64,000 bases of DNA, taken from Paramacrobiotus metropolitanus. Taxonomy: Eukaryota; Tardigrada; Eutardigrada; Parachela; Macrobiotidae. The position numbers and the translations under genes were made by a program. Location: positions 1,116,001 to 1,180,000 of the forward strand of contig NW_026570244.1 in the NCBI RefSeq assembly GCF_019649055.1, read 5' to 3'. Positions within the stretch are counted from its first letter, which is position 1. Each line of letters opens with the position of its first letter. Positions 1 to 11,525 of the stretch are shown here, piece by piece. Below the pieces are notes generated by a model. That model had not been told where the DNA came from. It was given only the letters and a program-made list of their open reading frames with translations, and searched no databases.

Positions 1-395
1 TGTTTTTGCGTTAATCTCCATATGCCGTCGGCAATGGACGAAGAAGCAGTGTGGTCAAGCGAAATAAGAACGGATCATCTTCCGCAATTATTTTGTAAAG
101 TATACGTTTAAATCGTTAATTTACAAACAGTTAATTAGGAAAATCGTTAGTTATTTTGTTATACGTTTAAATCGTTAACTTACAAAACAGTTAATTAGGA
201 AAAAAGACGTGATGTTTTTATTAGCACACTTGAAATTATACTTAAAATAAGCAACGCGTAGAGGTTAGACTCAAGGCGTGGAGGGAAGGAAACAGATGCT
301 TGCTAGTACGAACACCGCCGTATGCGCGCCGACCCACCCCGGGCGTTGATCAGCCACGCGGTCCTCTCCCGCCGAATCAGCCGGAGTCCTGGACA
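1..395. repeat. 59-bp direct repeat in AT-rich DNA; no gene seen
   Basis: Two near-identical copies of a unit starting TATACGTTTAAATCG begin at about 101 and 160, a period of about 59 bp. The rest of the stretch has no convincing coding signal on either strand. Confidence 0.5.
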
Positions 396-1264
396 TCAGC
401 CGTCCGATTTAATAATATCGTCGCAGCGGTACGGTTGTAGCTGTTCATACACGGTTGTACACTGGTAAATTACTGGCGGATAATCTCCCATGCACTCCCG
501 ATCCGGGGGACAGAGAAGCGTCCGCACCCACGGGTGACAGTCGCAACCCGTCACAACCAGCAGCGGTATGCGGAGACCGCGGATGGTGAGGAAACTGATG
601 AAGAAGTCGGCACGGCGCCGGCAGAGGTTGGTGCCGGTGATAGTTAGGCTGTTGGTGGCGGACGTGATGTGCCGGTGGAGTAGAAAGGTCGGAAGTAGTG
701 CTGCTCATTGCATGATCGACAGTGCCGGGACAGGCTTCGTCCGGCGCAGTGCAACTGTAGGTGGTAGTGTACATTTCAAAGGTCACGGCCGTGATTACTC
801 GTATGGCTTCAACTGGCTTGCGCTGGCCGTCAGCAGCAGCTGCCATACTGCGCACACGCTGTATGCACAAAGCACGAGCCACCACTACAAGCAATCTTTT
901 GAATCGAAGAAACCTTCCTTTACCATCGCACGTTGGTTAGCGTGTGCAGCGCGCGCTGCGTGTATACCTCCGACATAATGCAATGGGGCAGGTGCCGCAT
1001 GCTCACGTCTCCCGCGCCGGGCCCCGGAAACAAACCCAAAATGTACTTGATGTAGCACGTATTAACTATGCGGACCAAATTAAGGGCCTTAATTAAAAGA
1101 ATCTGTTGATGATTTCTGCATGTGCATATATGTGCATCTCGCGCGGCGACAGGGACGAGGACACCTGGGCAGAAATCCACCGCTTCCACGTGCTCCACCG
1201 GCGCTCCCGTGCTGTCCACGGCGTCCACAACGACGTGGTGCACTTTGCACGCGGCAATGCACAA
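396..1264 (-). CDS. possible cysteine-rich extracellular protein gene, exons incompletely resolved
   Basis: I do not recognise this gene. The clearest part is a minus-strand terminal exon running from about 650 down to a TGA at 396-398. It encodes a basic and hydrophobic stretch and then a short cysteine-dense tail (G-C-D-C-H-P-W, L-C-P-P, E-C-M-G-D-Y, Y-Q-C-T, Y-R-C-D-D). Further upstream on the same strand, about 1100-1260 is open and protein-like (C-I-A-A-C-K-V-H-H-V-V-V-D), and about 660-860 is open in another frame (Y-S-C-T-A-P-D-E-A-C-P-G). The pieces lie in different frames and I could not find splice sites that join them cleanly. It may be a spliced secreted protein with paired cysteines, or a decayed gene. 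No family assignment is made. Confidence 0.3.
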
Positions 1265-1343
1265 CTGTTAGCACGATGCTACGCGGTGGATGTTTCACCG
1301 CGCAGTCATCAAACAGACGGTAATAACTTTTACCGACTAGCAA

Positions 1344-1865
1344 TGATGCACCAGACTTGGCCCATTTTCGCTTTTCCCACTTTCATCCCACCCCACCTTC
1401 ACAGTTTAATTCCCAGCCCAGCCCACCTCCGGCTACTCAAATTTTCAGCCCATCTCACCTTTTCGATCTCATCTTCATCCCCATTTTTTACAGGCTCAAC
1501 GCCGCTACTTGTGCAAGTTTTCTGCACACGACAGAATTGCCGGGCAACAAAAAATTTCGGTTTTTAAAAGAATATGCTCACTTATTGATAAAATCCGCGC
1601 GGAGCGCGAAAAATTTTTTGTTTTTGGAGCTCGAATGGTGCATTTTTACATGCTTCAAGCGTGGAAAACAGATCAAAATATCAAAAATTTTTATTTTTAT
1701 TTGTTTTCTTGGTCCCATCCCATCTTTCAACAATCCCAGCCCATCTCACCTCATCTGCGCCTCTTTCCCACCTCATCCCCATTTTCACCTAAAAGATGAG
1801 ATGGGCTGGGAAAAATGGGGAAAATTTTCACCTCACCCAAAAGATGGGCCAAGTCTGTGATGCAC
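1344..1865. mobile_element. non-autonomous hAT-type MITE with 8-bp target duplication
   Basis: The element is 1352-1857. It starts CAGACTTGGCCCAT and ends with the exact reverse complement, giving a perfect 14-bp terminal inverted repeat. It is flanked by the 8-bp duplication TGATGCAC at 1344-1351 and 1858-1865. A CAG terminus plus 8-bp duplication is the hAT signature. The interior is rich in degenerate inverted CCCATCTCACC and TTTTCCC blocks. Long frames across it are shadows of this low-complexity sequence. Confidence 0.85.
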
Positions 1866-2910
1866 TTGTTATCGGTTATTTAGTATTCGCTTCCCAAAAA
1901 ACATGAACATTGCGAACGAAAGCTTCCAACCGGCTAATAACCTTTCTATCGGAAGTGACGCGGCAAATGGTATCAAATTCGTTTATATGCATATGAATAT
2001 GCACCAAATCTTTCGTTTTCTCACTTTCGTGCACTTCCAATAACTTTTTGCATTGTTTTATGCCATTCTGAGGTCAGATTACTTATATACAGTACAAGCC
2101 GAGCACGGATGAATATATAGGCTCACGATTAGTGGTGCTTCAATTCGTGTAAACTTTCACATGCACTGTAATGCAACTTATTAGTCAGAATGGAAACATT
2201 GTACGAGTATTAAATTCAGCGAGAGCACAGGGAACATTACAGTAATCATTTATGAAATTTGGCCTGTTAACAGGACTTTCGGTGTTACGTTTACGATTTA
2301 CTTGTGATAGGTTTCTGTGCTTGCATCTATTTTAGAGATACCAATAGGGACTCGGGTTGATGTATTCAATATTGGGAGAAACAGGTCGATGAAATTCTTA
2401 GTGCAGCTTGTAACTTTAGGTTAGGGACGTGTTCTCGGAACAATAACCGAAGCACAGTGGTGGTAACTACTGTATACTGTTGTCACTATCATTTTGCAGC
2501 GCATTTTGCAGTGCATCACTATGCGCGTGGTTACAAAGCAGCCCATGTTAGGCCTATGGCATCCATGGTAACAAGTGTTTGAGTGACCACTGGGCGTACA
2601 GTAATAAAATAAAGTTGACAACGCGCCAACAGCCCAGAAACACTTCCTGCAGTCTAAAGATTCTGTTGCACTTTAAATCAGCAAAATCGAGTGATTAGAA
2701 GCTGAGATCACTGGCCGGGAAGAAGAGGGGCCGAAATCCAGGCACAAATAATTAGTATTCATATAACTAAGAGTATTTGTACATACTGGCCGATTGACGT
2801 GAAAACCGCTTATGCGTGTAACATCCGAATTAGGCAGTTATGGCTATACGAAAATTCCAAAAGCGTTAAACCCAAGCACGTTTACATACACCCAAGCAAG
2901 CTCAGTAGAA
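1866..2910. other. intergenic AT-rich DNA with remnants of a foldback family
   Basis: No coding signal is seen. Stretches near 1925-2060 and 2800-2890 resemble pieces of the arms of the foldback at 4020-4679: shared blocks include a CACTTCCAATAACTTTTT-like motif and AGTTATGGCT followed by AAAATTCCAAAA. They are probably old, broken copies. Confidence 0.45.
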
Positions 2911-3980
2911 GTCTCAAACTCATAATTCTCCTAATACCGATAAGATTCATAATCATACTCATTCCTGTTACTAAATTCATAGTCATACAGTTTTAACCTG
3001 CAGAGATTTCTTCCGACAGTTATTTTGTGCTTTTCACTATCGTCCAGAACACAAACTACTAAAAACAGAAACACATTAATTACACAATAATTAGAGCATT
3101 AGATAATTACAGCATAATTAGAGCAGACAACTCGGTGGGCATTTTATGCGAATTTGCTGCGGAAGTGACCTTTCACGCAATGGCTAAAACAACTCACAAT
3201 CGTCGATGCCGCTTTGTATTTTTCATGGTGAAACAACTTGCTGCCAAGGTCCAGTATCAGCGTACCGATGGTTCTACGCAGATAACCATGAAGACGTAGA
3301 ATTAAATTTTTCAAAATGGCGCCACAACAGCTTTGATCGTAAAATACCGGGTACCGGTATATCCAAAAGGTACCGGCGTCATTCATTTCATTGCAGATCT
3401 AGAACAACCGTTTATTTTAGAGCCTAGACTGCCGGCAAAACGAGTAGCTACTCGATGCTTGCAACGCTGGATAGGAAAGTCGCGAGATCGATCGAAACCA
3501 ATGACACCAAAATTCTTTTGCCGTGTGAGTAACAAAAAAGGGACCGCCGCAATTCCGGCTTTCTCCCGATTGCATTCGCGCTGAAATGCTGTGCAGAAAG
3601 CTGAATATGCAAAATTTAGCGTTCATAGTATCATACCACTCTCGGGAAGCCAACACGAGCTTCGATTAGCAACCTTCCCTGCCGGAAGTGGCACCCTTTT
3701 AATTATTTTTTTTTGACGAAAGCTAGTGGACGATGGTGATTGGGCGGTTAACAATCGAAATAAATCTTGTGTTAAATAAAACTGCATGTTTTTGAACGTA
3801 GCAAAAAATATACGTATATGACTATTGAATATGATTATATAATAAAATGTAAGCGGAAGTATGATTATGATAATGACGACTTGGAGCGCTGGTATGGTTA
3901 TGGCTATGATTATAAGGATCAGTATGAGTATAACAATATTATGAATTTTATCGGTATGAGGAGAATTATGGGTATGAGAC
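2911..3980. mobile_element. about 1.07-kb element with terminal inverted repeats
   Basis: The left end reads GTCTCAAACTCATAATTCTC and the reverse complement of the right end reads GTCTCATACCCATAATTCTC. The similarity continues inward for tens of bases (ATACCGATAA, ATTCATAAT). No clear flanking duplication was found. Small frames inside (such as 3144-3386 and 3417-3656, minus) have no recognisable product. The middle carries a palindromic GGTACCGG block near 3345-3380. Confidence 0.55.
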
Positions 3981-4015
3981 GCCTACCTAGCCAGTCTGGT
4001 TATGTTCCGATCTTC

Positions 4016-4683
4016 TTAAGGGATTTGGTCCGGTACATAGCACCAAATTCGTGTGCATACACGGGAATACTCGCTTTCGCGCACTTCCAATCACTTTTTT
4101 GGGTTGCTTTTTGACAATGTGTAGCCAAAAGATTTGTATACATAGGCGTGGAATCCGTTTTTGCGCGCAGCATCCGGTTCGGGAGTTATGGCTGTTAGAA
4201 AATTCCAAAAAGTTTAAATGCATTCAGGTGTACCAAAAGTCTCATTATGGACCGATCCCTTTCAAATTTTGCACGTAAATGCACATAATTATGAAGATCG
4301 TTCTTACACGGATCCAGACTTCCACGATTTTTTTCGAATTTTAAAATGAATTTTGAAATTTTCGAAATTCATTTTAAAATTTGAAAATCATGCTAGAACA
4401 GTGGATCGGTGTAAGAACGATCTTCATGGTTATGCGCATTTACCTCCAAAATTTGAAAGGGATCGGTCCATAATGAGACTTTTGGTACACCTGAATGCAT
4501 TTAAACTTTTGGAATTTAACAGCCAACTCCCGGATGCTGCGCAAAAAACGGATTCCACGCCTATGTATACAAATCTTTGGCATACCATAAAGCAATGCAA
4601 AAACGTGTTTGGGAGTGCGCGACAGCGAAATTTCCCGTGTATGTACACGAATTTGGTGCTATGTACCGGGCCAAATCCCTTAA
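4016..4683. mobile_element. 660-bp foldback element flanked by TTAA
   Basis: The element is 4020-4679. Its two arms, about 330 bp each and centred near 4349, are inverted copies of each other at roughly 90% identity by eye, so the whole element can fold into one hairpin. It starts GGGATTTGG and ends CCAAATCCC, with TTAA immediately outside on both sides (4016-4019 and 4680-4683). TTAA duplication is typical of piggyBac-type insertion. The terminal GGG is not the usual piggyBac CCC, so the superfamily call is tentative. Frames within are arm artefacts. Confidence 0.85.
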
Positions 4684-4740
4684 TTTTTGTACATACATGT
4701 ACAATAATATAGAGTGCATGTTATTCTCGTAAGTATGAAC

Positions 4741-4995
4741 TATCAAGATCGTTTTCACACCAAACCCCGGTTGTACAGTTGTTTCCAACTTAGAATGAAT
4801 TTACAGATTTCGAATTTCATTTTAAATCGGCAAAAAATGCTAAACCCGTGGTTCGGTGCAAAAACGATCTTCGTACACTACTTAATTGTCCATGCATGTA
4901 CAAATCTTAAAGAGGATCTGCAGAATGAACGTCTGGTGCACCTGTTTGCGTTTAACTATTCTGGAATTTTGATTACGTCCATATTCAATAACTCC
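4741..4995. repeat. second, decayed member of the foldback family
   Basis: GATCGTTTTCACACCAAACC near 4748 is answered in inverse by GGTTCGGTGCAAAAACGATC near 4850, around a centre near 4810. Flanking sequence (GTACAAATCTTAAAG, GGTGCACCTGTTTGCGTTTA) matches the arms of the 4020-4679 element. It looks like an older, partly deleted copy. Confidence 0.5.
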
Positions 4996-5059
4996 CACGT
5001 ACCGGGTCACTTCCCTTATAAAGCGTAGCTCAGTTCTGTATGTACTGCAATAGTTGCAG

Positions 5060-5700
5060 AACGAGCAAACGTACTTGACGGATACAGGAAGTATTAGGAT
5101 TCGTTAAGATACACTGGGATTTGGGATACTGCAGTGACTGATAACCCGCAATCCTTTATCTTGTATTCAGCAAGATAAAGGAAAATACGTGGAGGATACT
5201 GTGCCGGTTGTGGATATGGTGGGATACTGCGATTTTTGAAGAGGATACGCATGCAGACATCACTTAATACTCTGCACGTACTGCGAAAATTTGTTGCTGT
5301 GGTCCTTGTTTTTAGTTGGCGTAGCCCACACTATCCTCCATACGTGTATCCTCCATGTATCCCGTTAAATTTCTTATGTTTTCCTATGTTTCCCCATGTT
5401 TTCTTATGTTCTTATGTCTCAAGATTTTTAGTGGGATATTGTACATATGTAATATGATATGGTGATATAGAATACATAGAGGATACTGTATTGCAGAGAT
5501 GAGTTTTGGGATACGGGAACCAACCGTGCAATAGAAGTCAGAAAACTGTGAGGATGTAATATCTCAACTCGTACGTATGCGAGATATTTAGAGGATACCG
5601 TGGGATATCGCGGGATACAAGTAAAGATACGGGATTTCGAAACATGCCTCGACAAATCTAACGCGTACAGATACAAAGCCGTCCATATATAAATTTTGAA
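5060..5700. repeat. GGATAC-rich degenerate repeat with an internal hairpin
   Basis: The hexamer GGATAC (or GGGATAC) and its complement GTATCC recur many times. An 11-bp stem lies at 5153-5181: CCTTTATCTTG, then a 7-base loop, then CAAGATAAAGG. There is no protein-like frame. Confidence 0.5.
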
Positions 5701-6065
5701 TATAGATATATATCATTATATCATTATATTCATACAAGCTTACCGACCAATGCGTATTTATGCGCCGTTTTTAACTCCTCGATAACTCGTGGTCAGTTTA
5801 AGTCCAGCCTGGTCTTAAAAAATTCCATATTTTCCATAGGTGTGCCAATAGATTTTTGTTTGTTTTTAATAACCAGTGGTCAGAAGATGGTTTCACCAGG
5901 TCTTAAGTATAGGAAACGTAAAGAGCACTCGAAGAAGTAAGTATTCACTGCACAGCAATAAAAAGTGCTTTAAAACATAATGACTGTAACCACGAAGACT
6001 ATAGCGGATGCATAAATACTTGCTCTTTAGGTAAAATATTTATATTATTACGTCATGCAAAAGTC
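5701..6065. other. intergenic, nothing recognised
   Basis: AT-rich DNA without coding signal or clear repeat structure. Confidence 0.4.
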
Positions 6066-6870
6066 TATACGTATTTCAGAGCGTCAAAACGTCAGAAATT
6101 CAAAACGTAAGAACGTCAGAACGTAACACCGTCAGAACGTCAGAACGTCAGAACGTCATAAAGTAAAGAACATCAGAACGTTAGAACGTCAGAACGTAAC
6201 ACCGTCAGAAGGTCATAAAGTAAAGAACATCAGAACGTTAAAACGTCAGAACGTCAAAAAGTCGGAACGTCAAAACGTCAAGAAGTACGAACATCAGAAA
6301 GTCAGAACGTCAGAACGTCATAAAGTAAGAACATCAGAACTTTAGAACGATAGAACGTCAGAACGTTAGAACGCCAGAACCTGAACGTCAGAACGTTAGA
6401 ACGTCAGAACCAGAACGTCAGAACGTCAGAACATTAGAACGTAAGAAGTAAGAACGTCATAAAGTAAAGAACATCAGAATTTTAGAACGTTAGAACGTCA
6501 TAAAGTATGAACATCAGAAAGTCAGAACGTCAGAACGTCAGAACCAGAACGTCAGAACGTCAGAACATTAGAACGTAAGAAGTAAGAACGTCATAAAGTA
6601 AAGAACATCAGAATCTTAGAACGTTAGAACGTCATAAAGTATGAACATCAGAAAGTCAGAACGTCAGAACGTCAGAACCAGAACGTCAGAACGATAGAAC
6701 GTCAAAAAGTTAGAACGTCAAAAAGTTAGAACGTCAGAACGTCAAAAAGTCAGAACGTTAGAACGTCAGAACCTGAACGTCAGAACGTTAGAACGTAAGT
6801 AGTGAGAACGTCAAAACGTTAGGAAGTTAATACGTTAGAGCGTCAGAACGTTAGAAATTCCGAACGTCAG
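6066..6870. repeat. GAACGTCA minisatellite array
   Basis: About 0.8 kb consists almost entirely of an 8-base unit close to AGAACGTC (read as GTCAGAAC), with many one-base variants (GTTAGAAC, ATCAGAAC, GTCATAAAGT). Higher-order copies of a longer block recur, for example the stretch starting TAAAGAACATCAGAAT. It has no direct repeats separated by unique spacers, so it is not a CRISPR array. Confidence 0.9.
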
Positions 6871-8146
6871 CCTTTATATATTTATAATGACCTTTCCAAA
6901 ACAAAGCCAATACTATCCAGTACTTAAGTGCCGAGCGCGGATGCGCGAGGCTACCTTGTATACAGTAATGACATACGAGTATATCATATTATAATATCTC
7001 AACTTTTATGGAGTTCCGTTTGCTGCTAAGTGTTGAGTATACAGAAGGTAATTCAGTATGGACAGGAAGTACTCTTTATTGGTCAAATCAAACAGAAAGC
7101 GCAATTCAGTATTGTATTTGTGTTTATATCTATCTAGATCTTTATTACCACGAACAAAAAATATGCATACACCAATGCTAGAATCCCAGACAGAATTAAC
7201 AAAAACCACTGCTATCATCGGAAAGCTCATGTTCTAAAACGCGGCCAGACAGTGTTTGTTTTTTTTCGAAAATGCATTAAAGCGACCAAACAAATCACCT
7301 CCACAAGCCGGGTCTGCCATGTTAAGTTTAAGTGCATCCATACTTAAATGTCTATACTTAAAAATGTATGTCTATACTTAAAAATGTATGTCTATACTTA
7401 AAAAATTACTGTTGTTACGTTAAAAATCTTAGGTTTGAAAATAAAATATGACCTTAAAGAAGACAGATATTCGGTTAATCCCATAAGTTATTAACTGGGT
7501 CTTAGGGGAATATGGGATCAATTGCGCCCTTTCTAATTGTCGAACATAAGAAAATGCGTGAAACGTAAAACATTTTCATCTTAAACATTTCGGGGAAACG
7601 TCGAACATATTAAGCTGATCAGAAATCTTTCAATCAGAAAATCGCTGACAAAAATTCTGCATTATATACCCAGACAGGCTTTCAAATCCTAAAATGCAGT
7701 TGTGCAAAATATAGTACAAATCACTACGAGGTACAGAGTACTAATTACATTGACCAAAACACACGAGATAATTACACTGAATGAGCGACCAAACTACCAC
7801 TGCTATCTAGTGCACACTGCCCATTAGATGAGTGAGTAACCAAACTACCAGTGCACACAGTCCGCCAGGTTAGTAAGGGTCACCGCCAGGTTCACCTGCA
7901 AAGCCAGTAGGCACGCGTAATGAGTACCCGGAAGTCCGCAACCGATTCTTGTTTAAAAATTGCTGTGTTGGAGAAAAGAATTAAATGAAGTTAAAATTTT
8001 CGCACTACTGAAGTTCATTAGCTATGCTACACCAAAATCTAAGATGTTAATACGTAAATCCAGACCCACGTACTGAGGACCACAAGAAATGCGGAGGCGA
8101 AGCCGACGTCATTTCTTGTATATATTATTATGGTACAGATACAGTA
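6871..8146. other. intergenic DNA with a short tandem repeat and a small inverted repeat
   Basis: A 22-bp unit (TGTCTATACTTAAAAATGTA) is repeated about three times at 7346-7405. A hairpin at about 8090-8118 pairs ACAAGAAATG with CATTTCTTGT. No gene is supported. Confidence 0.5.
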
Positions 8147-8655
8147 CAGTGGGCTAGGTCAATTGCTCTGTGTAAGTTTTACGCGACGCGCAAGCGGCAG
8201 TCGGGTAAAAAATCATGACGTCACGGCGCGTAAGCAGGTAAACGATTTGATTGGTAAACCAGAATTCTGGGATGGGTTTTCAGCTTACCCGTGCGTGTAA
8301 CCGTTGCGCTTCGAAATCGAAGCGCAACCGTTACCCAAACTACGAGTAACTCGTACTCTCCTGCACAGATGAACAAAATTTTGTTTGTTTGAACCAAAAG
8401 CGTATCCAGCGATCCAGATTCACACTTGCAAACTCATAATTAACTTTTTTGACGTATTACCACATTAAAGCATAAAAAATAAAATTTTCGGTTCCACTTC
8501 AGTTTTTCAGTTGTTCAATTTCTTTCTTGCCACGGAAGCGTACTCGACTTACGATTGGACGATAAATTTTTCGCTGAGTCATGGACAGATTTTTACGCGT
8601 TTCTCCGTTACCCGACGCGCAATGGTTACCCAGATGCAATTGACCTGGCCCAGTA
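8147..8655. mobile_element. MITE with about 45-bp terminal inverted repeats and an inner perfect hairpin
   Basis: The left end (GGGCTAGGTCAATTGC, then GTTTTACGCGACGCG) is answered at the right end, read in reverse complement, by GGGCCAGGTCAATTGC and then CATTGCGCGTCGGG. Inside, 8297-8313 and 8318-8334 form a perfect 17-bp stem (GTAACCGTTGCGCTTCG) with a 4-base loop. The flanking duplication is not clear. Confidence 0.65.
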
Positions 8656-9545
8656 CTTGCTGCGTATTTACCGGACTAGACAGTAAGTATTAACGGTGTT
8701 GAGCGGAAGCGACAGTATTAACAGATGACCGAGCGGAAGCGGAGCAAGTACTTGCTGTATTTACCAAAAGATGCTGTCATTTAAATTGGTTTGTATTTGT
8801 ACTTTGCCCATTCAGCGAAATAAGAACAAAATTCATATGAAAACAACTACAAAGCAACGAATTATTTATGGTTAAGGTAGCCCACTGTCCGCTTCCATAC
8901 TAAACGCCTTGAAGTTGCCACTCTTCGGCGGTTGATCTCCGACTCGCACTTCCGCTTCCATGGCTTCCGGTTAGGATTGAGCAGTACACTGATCAAACAT
9001 CTCCTCACAATCCCGGTCTATCCCTCATTCTCATTTTTTGGTGGGCCGTTCTCTTTGCAAAATATTTTCAGGGACAATTCTTCACTGATTGTCTGGTCAC
9101 AGAGCGATACCGCCGAGCAGCTGGCCAGCAGAAGAATGTTTAGCAGACAGGGGCGGCGGCCATGGTGACGCGTCTCTACTACTGTCCATTGAATGAGCGT
9201 CGTGCATACGGTGTTTTCAAACAGTGTTTTGGCATTCGGTGTGTCAGCCGTGTTTACGACTGCTCTGGCACGGTGCCATCATTCAAATCATCCACACTCG
9301 CACAGTCGCTGCTGCAGGCTGGCCGCGTTCAGTTCAGGGAGAGTTTGTTCCGTCTGATCCTATTGGAGCGTCTGCACTGTTACGAAGGAAGTTTATCGAT
9401 CCACTGCGGGCATTATTCACTTTATTCTGCACGTCTCTCTCCTGTAAATCCCTTCCTATCATTTTTCCCACATTTTCTTGCGCGTGATGTAGCCTTTACG
9501 AAGATCAGAAGATTTGTCGTGTGTTTTCGTCGCACTCGCAGCAGG
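8656..9545 (+). other. upstream region and probable 5' untranslated exon of CHIP
   Basis: Long frames here (such as 9162-9548) look random. A strong donor (CAG followed by GTAAGAATA) at 9546 and an acceptor-like GTGCAG ending at 9881 suggest a 5' untranslated exon ending at 9545 and a 336-bp intron before the CHIP coding exon. GAGCGGAAGCG repeats occur near 8700-8740. The transcription start is not identifiable. Confidence 0.4.
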
Positions 9546-9982
9546 TAAGAATAAAACTCGGGATTGCTGTGTTTTCCTTTTTTATGTATCGTTTTTGTTG
9601 CTACCTATGAAAATAAACATAGTCTGTGTTTGTTGGGTGTGTTGGTAAGGGAAGCAGGTGTTGTCTGATGCAAGTAGAGTTCGCAGAAAGCCAGCATATG
9701 GTTGGCGTGTTCTCGACGAAAACCGCGCGCGTGACTGGTGAAACAGCTGATTTGTTGCAGACACTGGTTTGTTTTTGCCAGTCCTTCTGTGATCTGTATT
9801 AAATCGTCCAGGTGGCGGAATGGTAAGCGTGCAGTTCCCTTGCAGTTTCGCCGTGTCACGTGTTAAGTGTGCTGCGTGCAGGGCAACGCCAGCGTGACGT
9901 CGGCGGCGCACGAGAAGGTGGAGATCATGTCGCAGACGCACACGGGCAGCGGGGGCCCTCAGGGGGCGGGGGGCTGCACAGT

Positions 9983-11525
9983 ATGGCGGCGGGGGCGCTG
10001 GGCTCGCTGCCCCTCGGCCTAGGCGGGGGCCACCACCACGGCCACCCGCAGCACGCCCCCGGGGGCGGCGGCGGGGGGAAGGGCGCCCCCGGGGGCGGGG
10101 AGAAGCTGACGGCGGAGCAGCTGCGCAAGCGCGGCAACGAGCTGTACGATATGCGCCGCTACCCGGAGGCCATCGACTGCTACACCAAGGCCATCGTGAG
10201 TATGACGACGTCCTGTGTTTGGTCGTTGGACTGACAGAGGACGTGTGTCTGCAGATGAAGGACCCCTCGGTGCCGACGTACTACACCAACCGCGCCCTGT
10301 GCTACCTGCGCGTGCAGCGCTGGGAGCTGGTGTGCAAGGACTGCCACATGGCCGTCGAGCGCGACGCCACCTGCCTCAAGGCCTACTACTTCATGGGCGT
10401 GGCGCTCATGGAGAAGAACAGCTTCGACGAGGCGCTCAACTTCCTCTGCAAAGGTAGCACTTCCGGGTCCTACTGGGCGTGTTATATGACGCTGTTCCCT
10501 TGCAGCGAATGATCTGGCCATGAAGCAGCGGCAGTGCTTCGGCGACGAGATCACCTGCATGATCCGCGCCTGCCGCAAGCGGCGCTGGTCGCGGCAGGAG
10601 GAGAAGCGCATCCAGCAGGAGCTGGAGCTGCAGACGTACCTGCACCGGCTGCTGGATGAGGAGAAGCAGCGCCAGATCGACGAGATCATCCAGCGCAGTC
10701 TGCCGGTGGCGGTGGCCGTCAGCAGCGGCAGCGGCCGCGTCTCGTCGTCGCAGTCGCAGTCGGCCGGCCGCAGTCTGCCGTCCTCCATGACGCGGCTGAC
10801 CAGCGCCGACAGTCTCCTGGAGGCCCATCCCGCCGCCGTCCAGGCAGCGGAGGAGCCGGCGGCCGGTCCGTCGACGGCGGTCTTTCATTCCAGCGGCGAC
10901 GTCATCGCGCAGGCGCCGGCGGCGCGAGCGACGCTGTCGGAGGCGGCCATCGGTGAGGCGCCGACGGTGTTGCGCAGTCACTCGGAGAAGGTGGGTCCCG
11001 GCTTTCGATTGATTGCAGCTGTGGGAAGGTGAAGTGTCGTGTGTTGTGCAGAATCTGAGCAGCATCGTGGACGGGCGCATCAGCGAGGTGGAGCGCTTCC
11101 ATCAAGAGAAGAAGGCGGAGCTGGACCGGCTGCTGGCCGAGATGGACGACCGGCGCAAGAAGCGCGACGTGCCGGACTATCTGTGCGGCAAGATCAGCTT
11201 CGAGCTGATGCGCGACCCGGTCATCACGCCCAGCGGCATCACCTACGACCGCCGCGACATCGACGAGCATCTGCGCCGTGAGTAGCCGTCCCTTTCGTCT
11301 GCTTAATTCCCCTAACGAACGAGACTCTAGCCTGCTAAATAGCCAACTAATCCGCCGCATCGGTTGCTCTGTTAATACATCCCCTGTGCTTCCCTTGCAG
11401 GCGTCGGCCACTTTGACCCGGTGACGCGCAGCGACCTGACGCAGGAGATGCTGGTGCCCAATCTGGCCATGAAGGAGGTGGTCGACCACTTCCTCTCCCT
11501 CAACGAGTGGGCCGTCGACTACTGA
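9983..11525 (+). CDS. STUB1: CHIP (STUB1) E3 ubiquitin ligase and Hsp70/Hsp90 co-chaperone
   Basis: Exons 9983-10195, 10255-10453, 10506-10990, 11052-11277 and 11401-11525 join in phase through GT-AG introns of 59, 52, 61 and 123 bp, giving about 415 residues. In the family, CHIP binds the EEVD tails of Hsp70/Hsp90 through three TPRs and ubiquitinates their clients through a U-box. Here a Gly/His-rich N-terminus is followed by the TPR block (from [16 protein letters not shown] through [14 protein letters not shown]), a charged helical linker ([20 protein letters not shown]) and a C-terminal U-box ([33 protein letters not shown]) ending in D-Y as in animal CHIP. An insertion of about 95 residues rich in Ser and Ala (exon 3) separates linker and U-box; human CHIP is about 303 residues. 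I chose ATG 9983 because it is in frame with the TPRs. An ATG at 9927 in another frame overlaps it. Confidence 0.95.

Noticed and set aside
1106-1860. Several plus-strand frames of 96-167 codons
   Set aside because: Most cover the non-coding hAT-type MITE at 1352-1857, and the remainder is antisense to the doubtful minus-strand gene.
2421-2621. Cysteine-rich 66-codon minus-strand frame
   Set aside because: No signal peptide, no flanking support. Cysteines arise from TGC/TGT-rich DNA.
6066-6870. CRISPR-like array
   Set aside because: The unit is 8 bases with no unique spacers, in a eukaryotic genome. It is a minisatellite.
9162-9548. 128-codon frame upstream of CHIP
   Set aside because: No protein-like pattern. 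It probably covers a 5' untranslated exon ending at a strong donor.
10180-11080. Long minus-strand frames over CHIP
   Set aside because: They are GC-rich shadows of well-supported CHIP exons.
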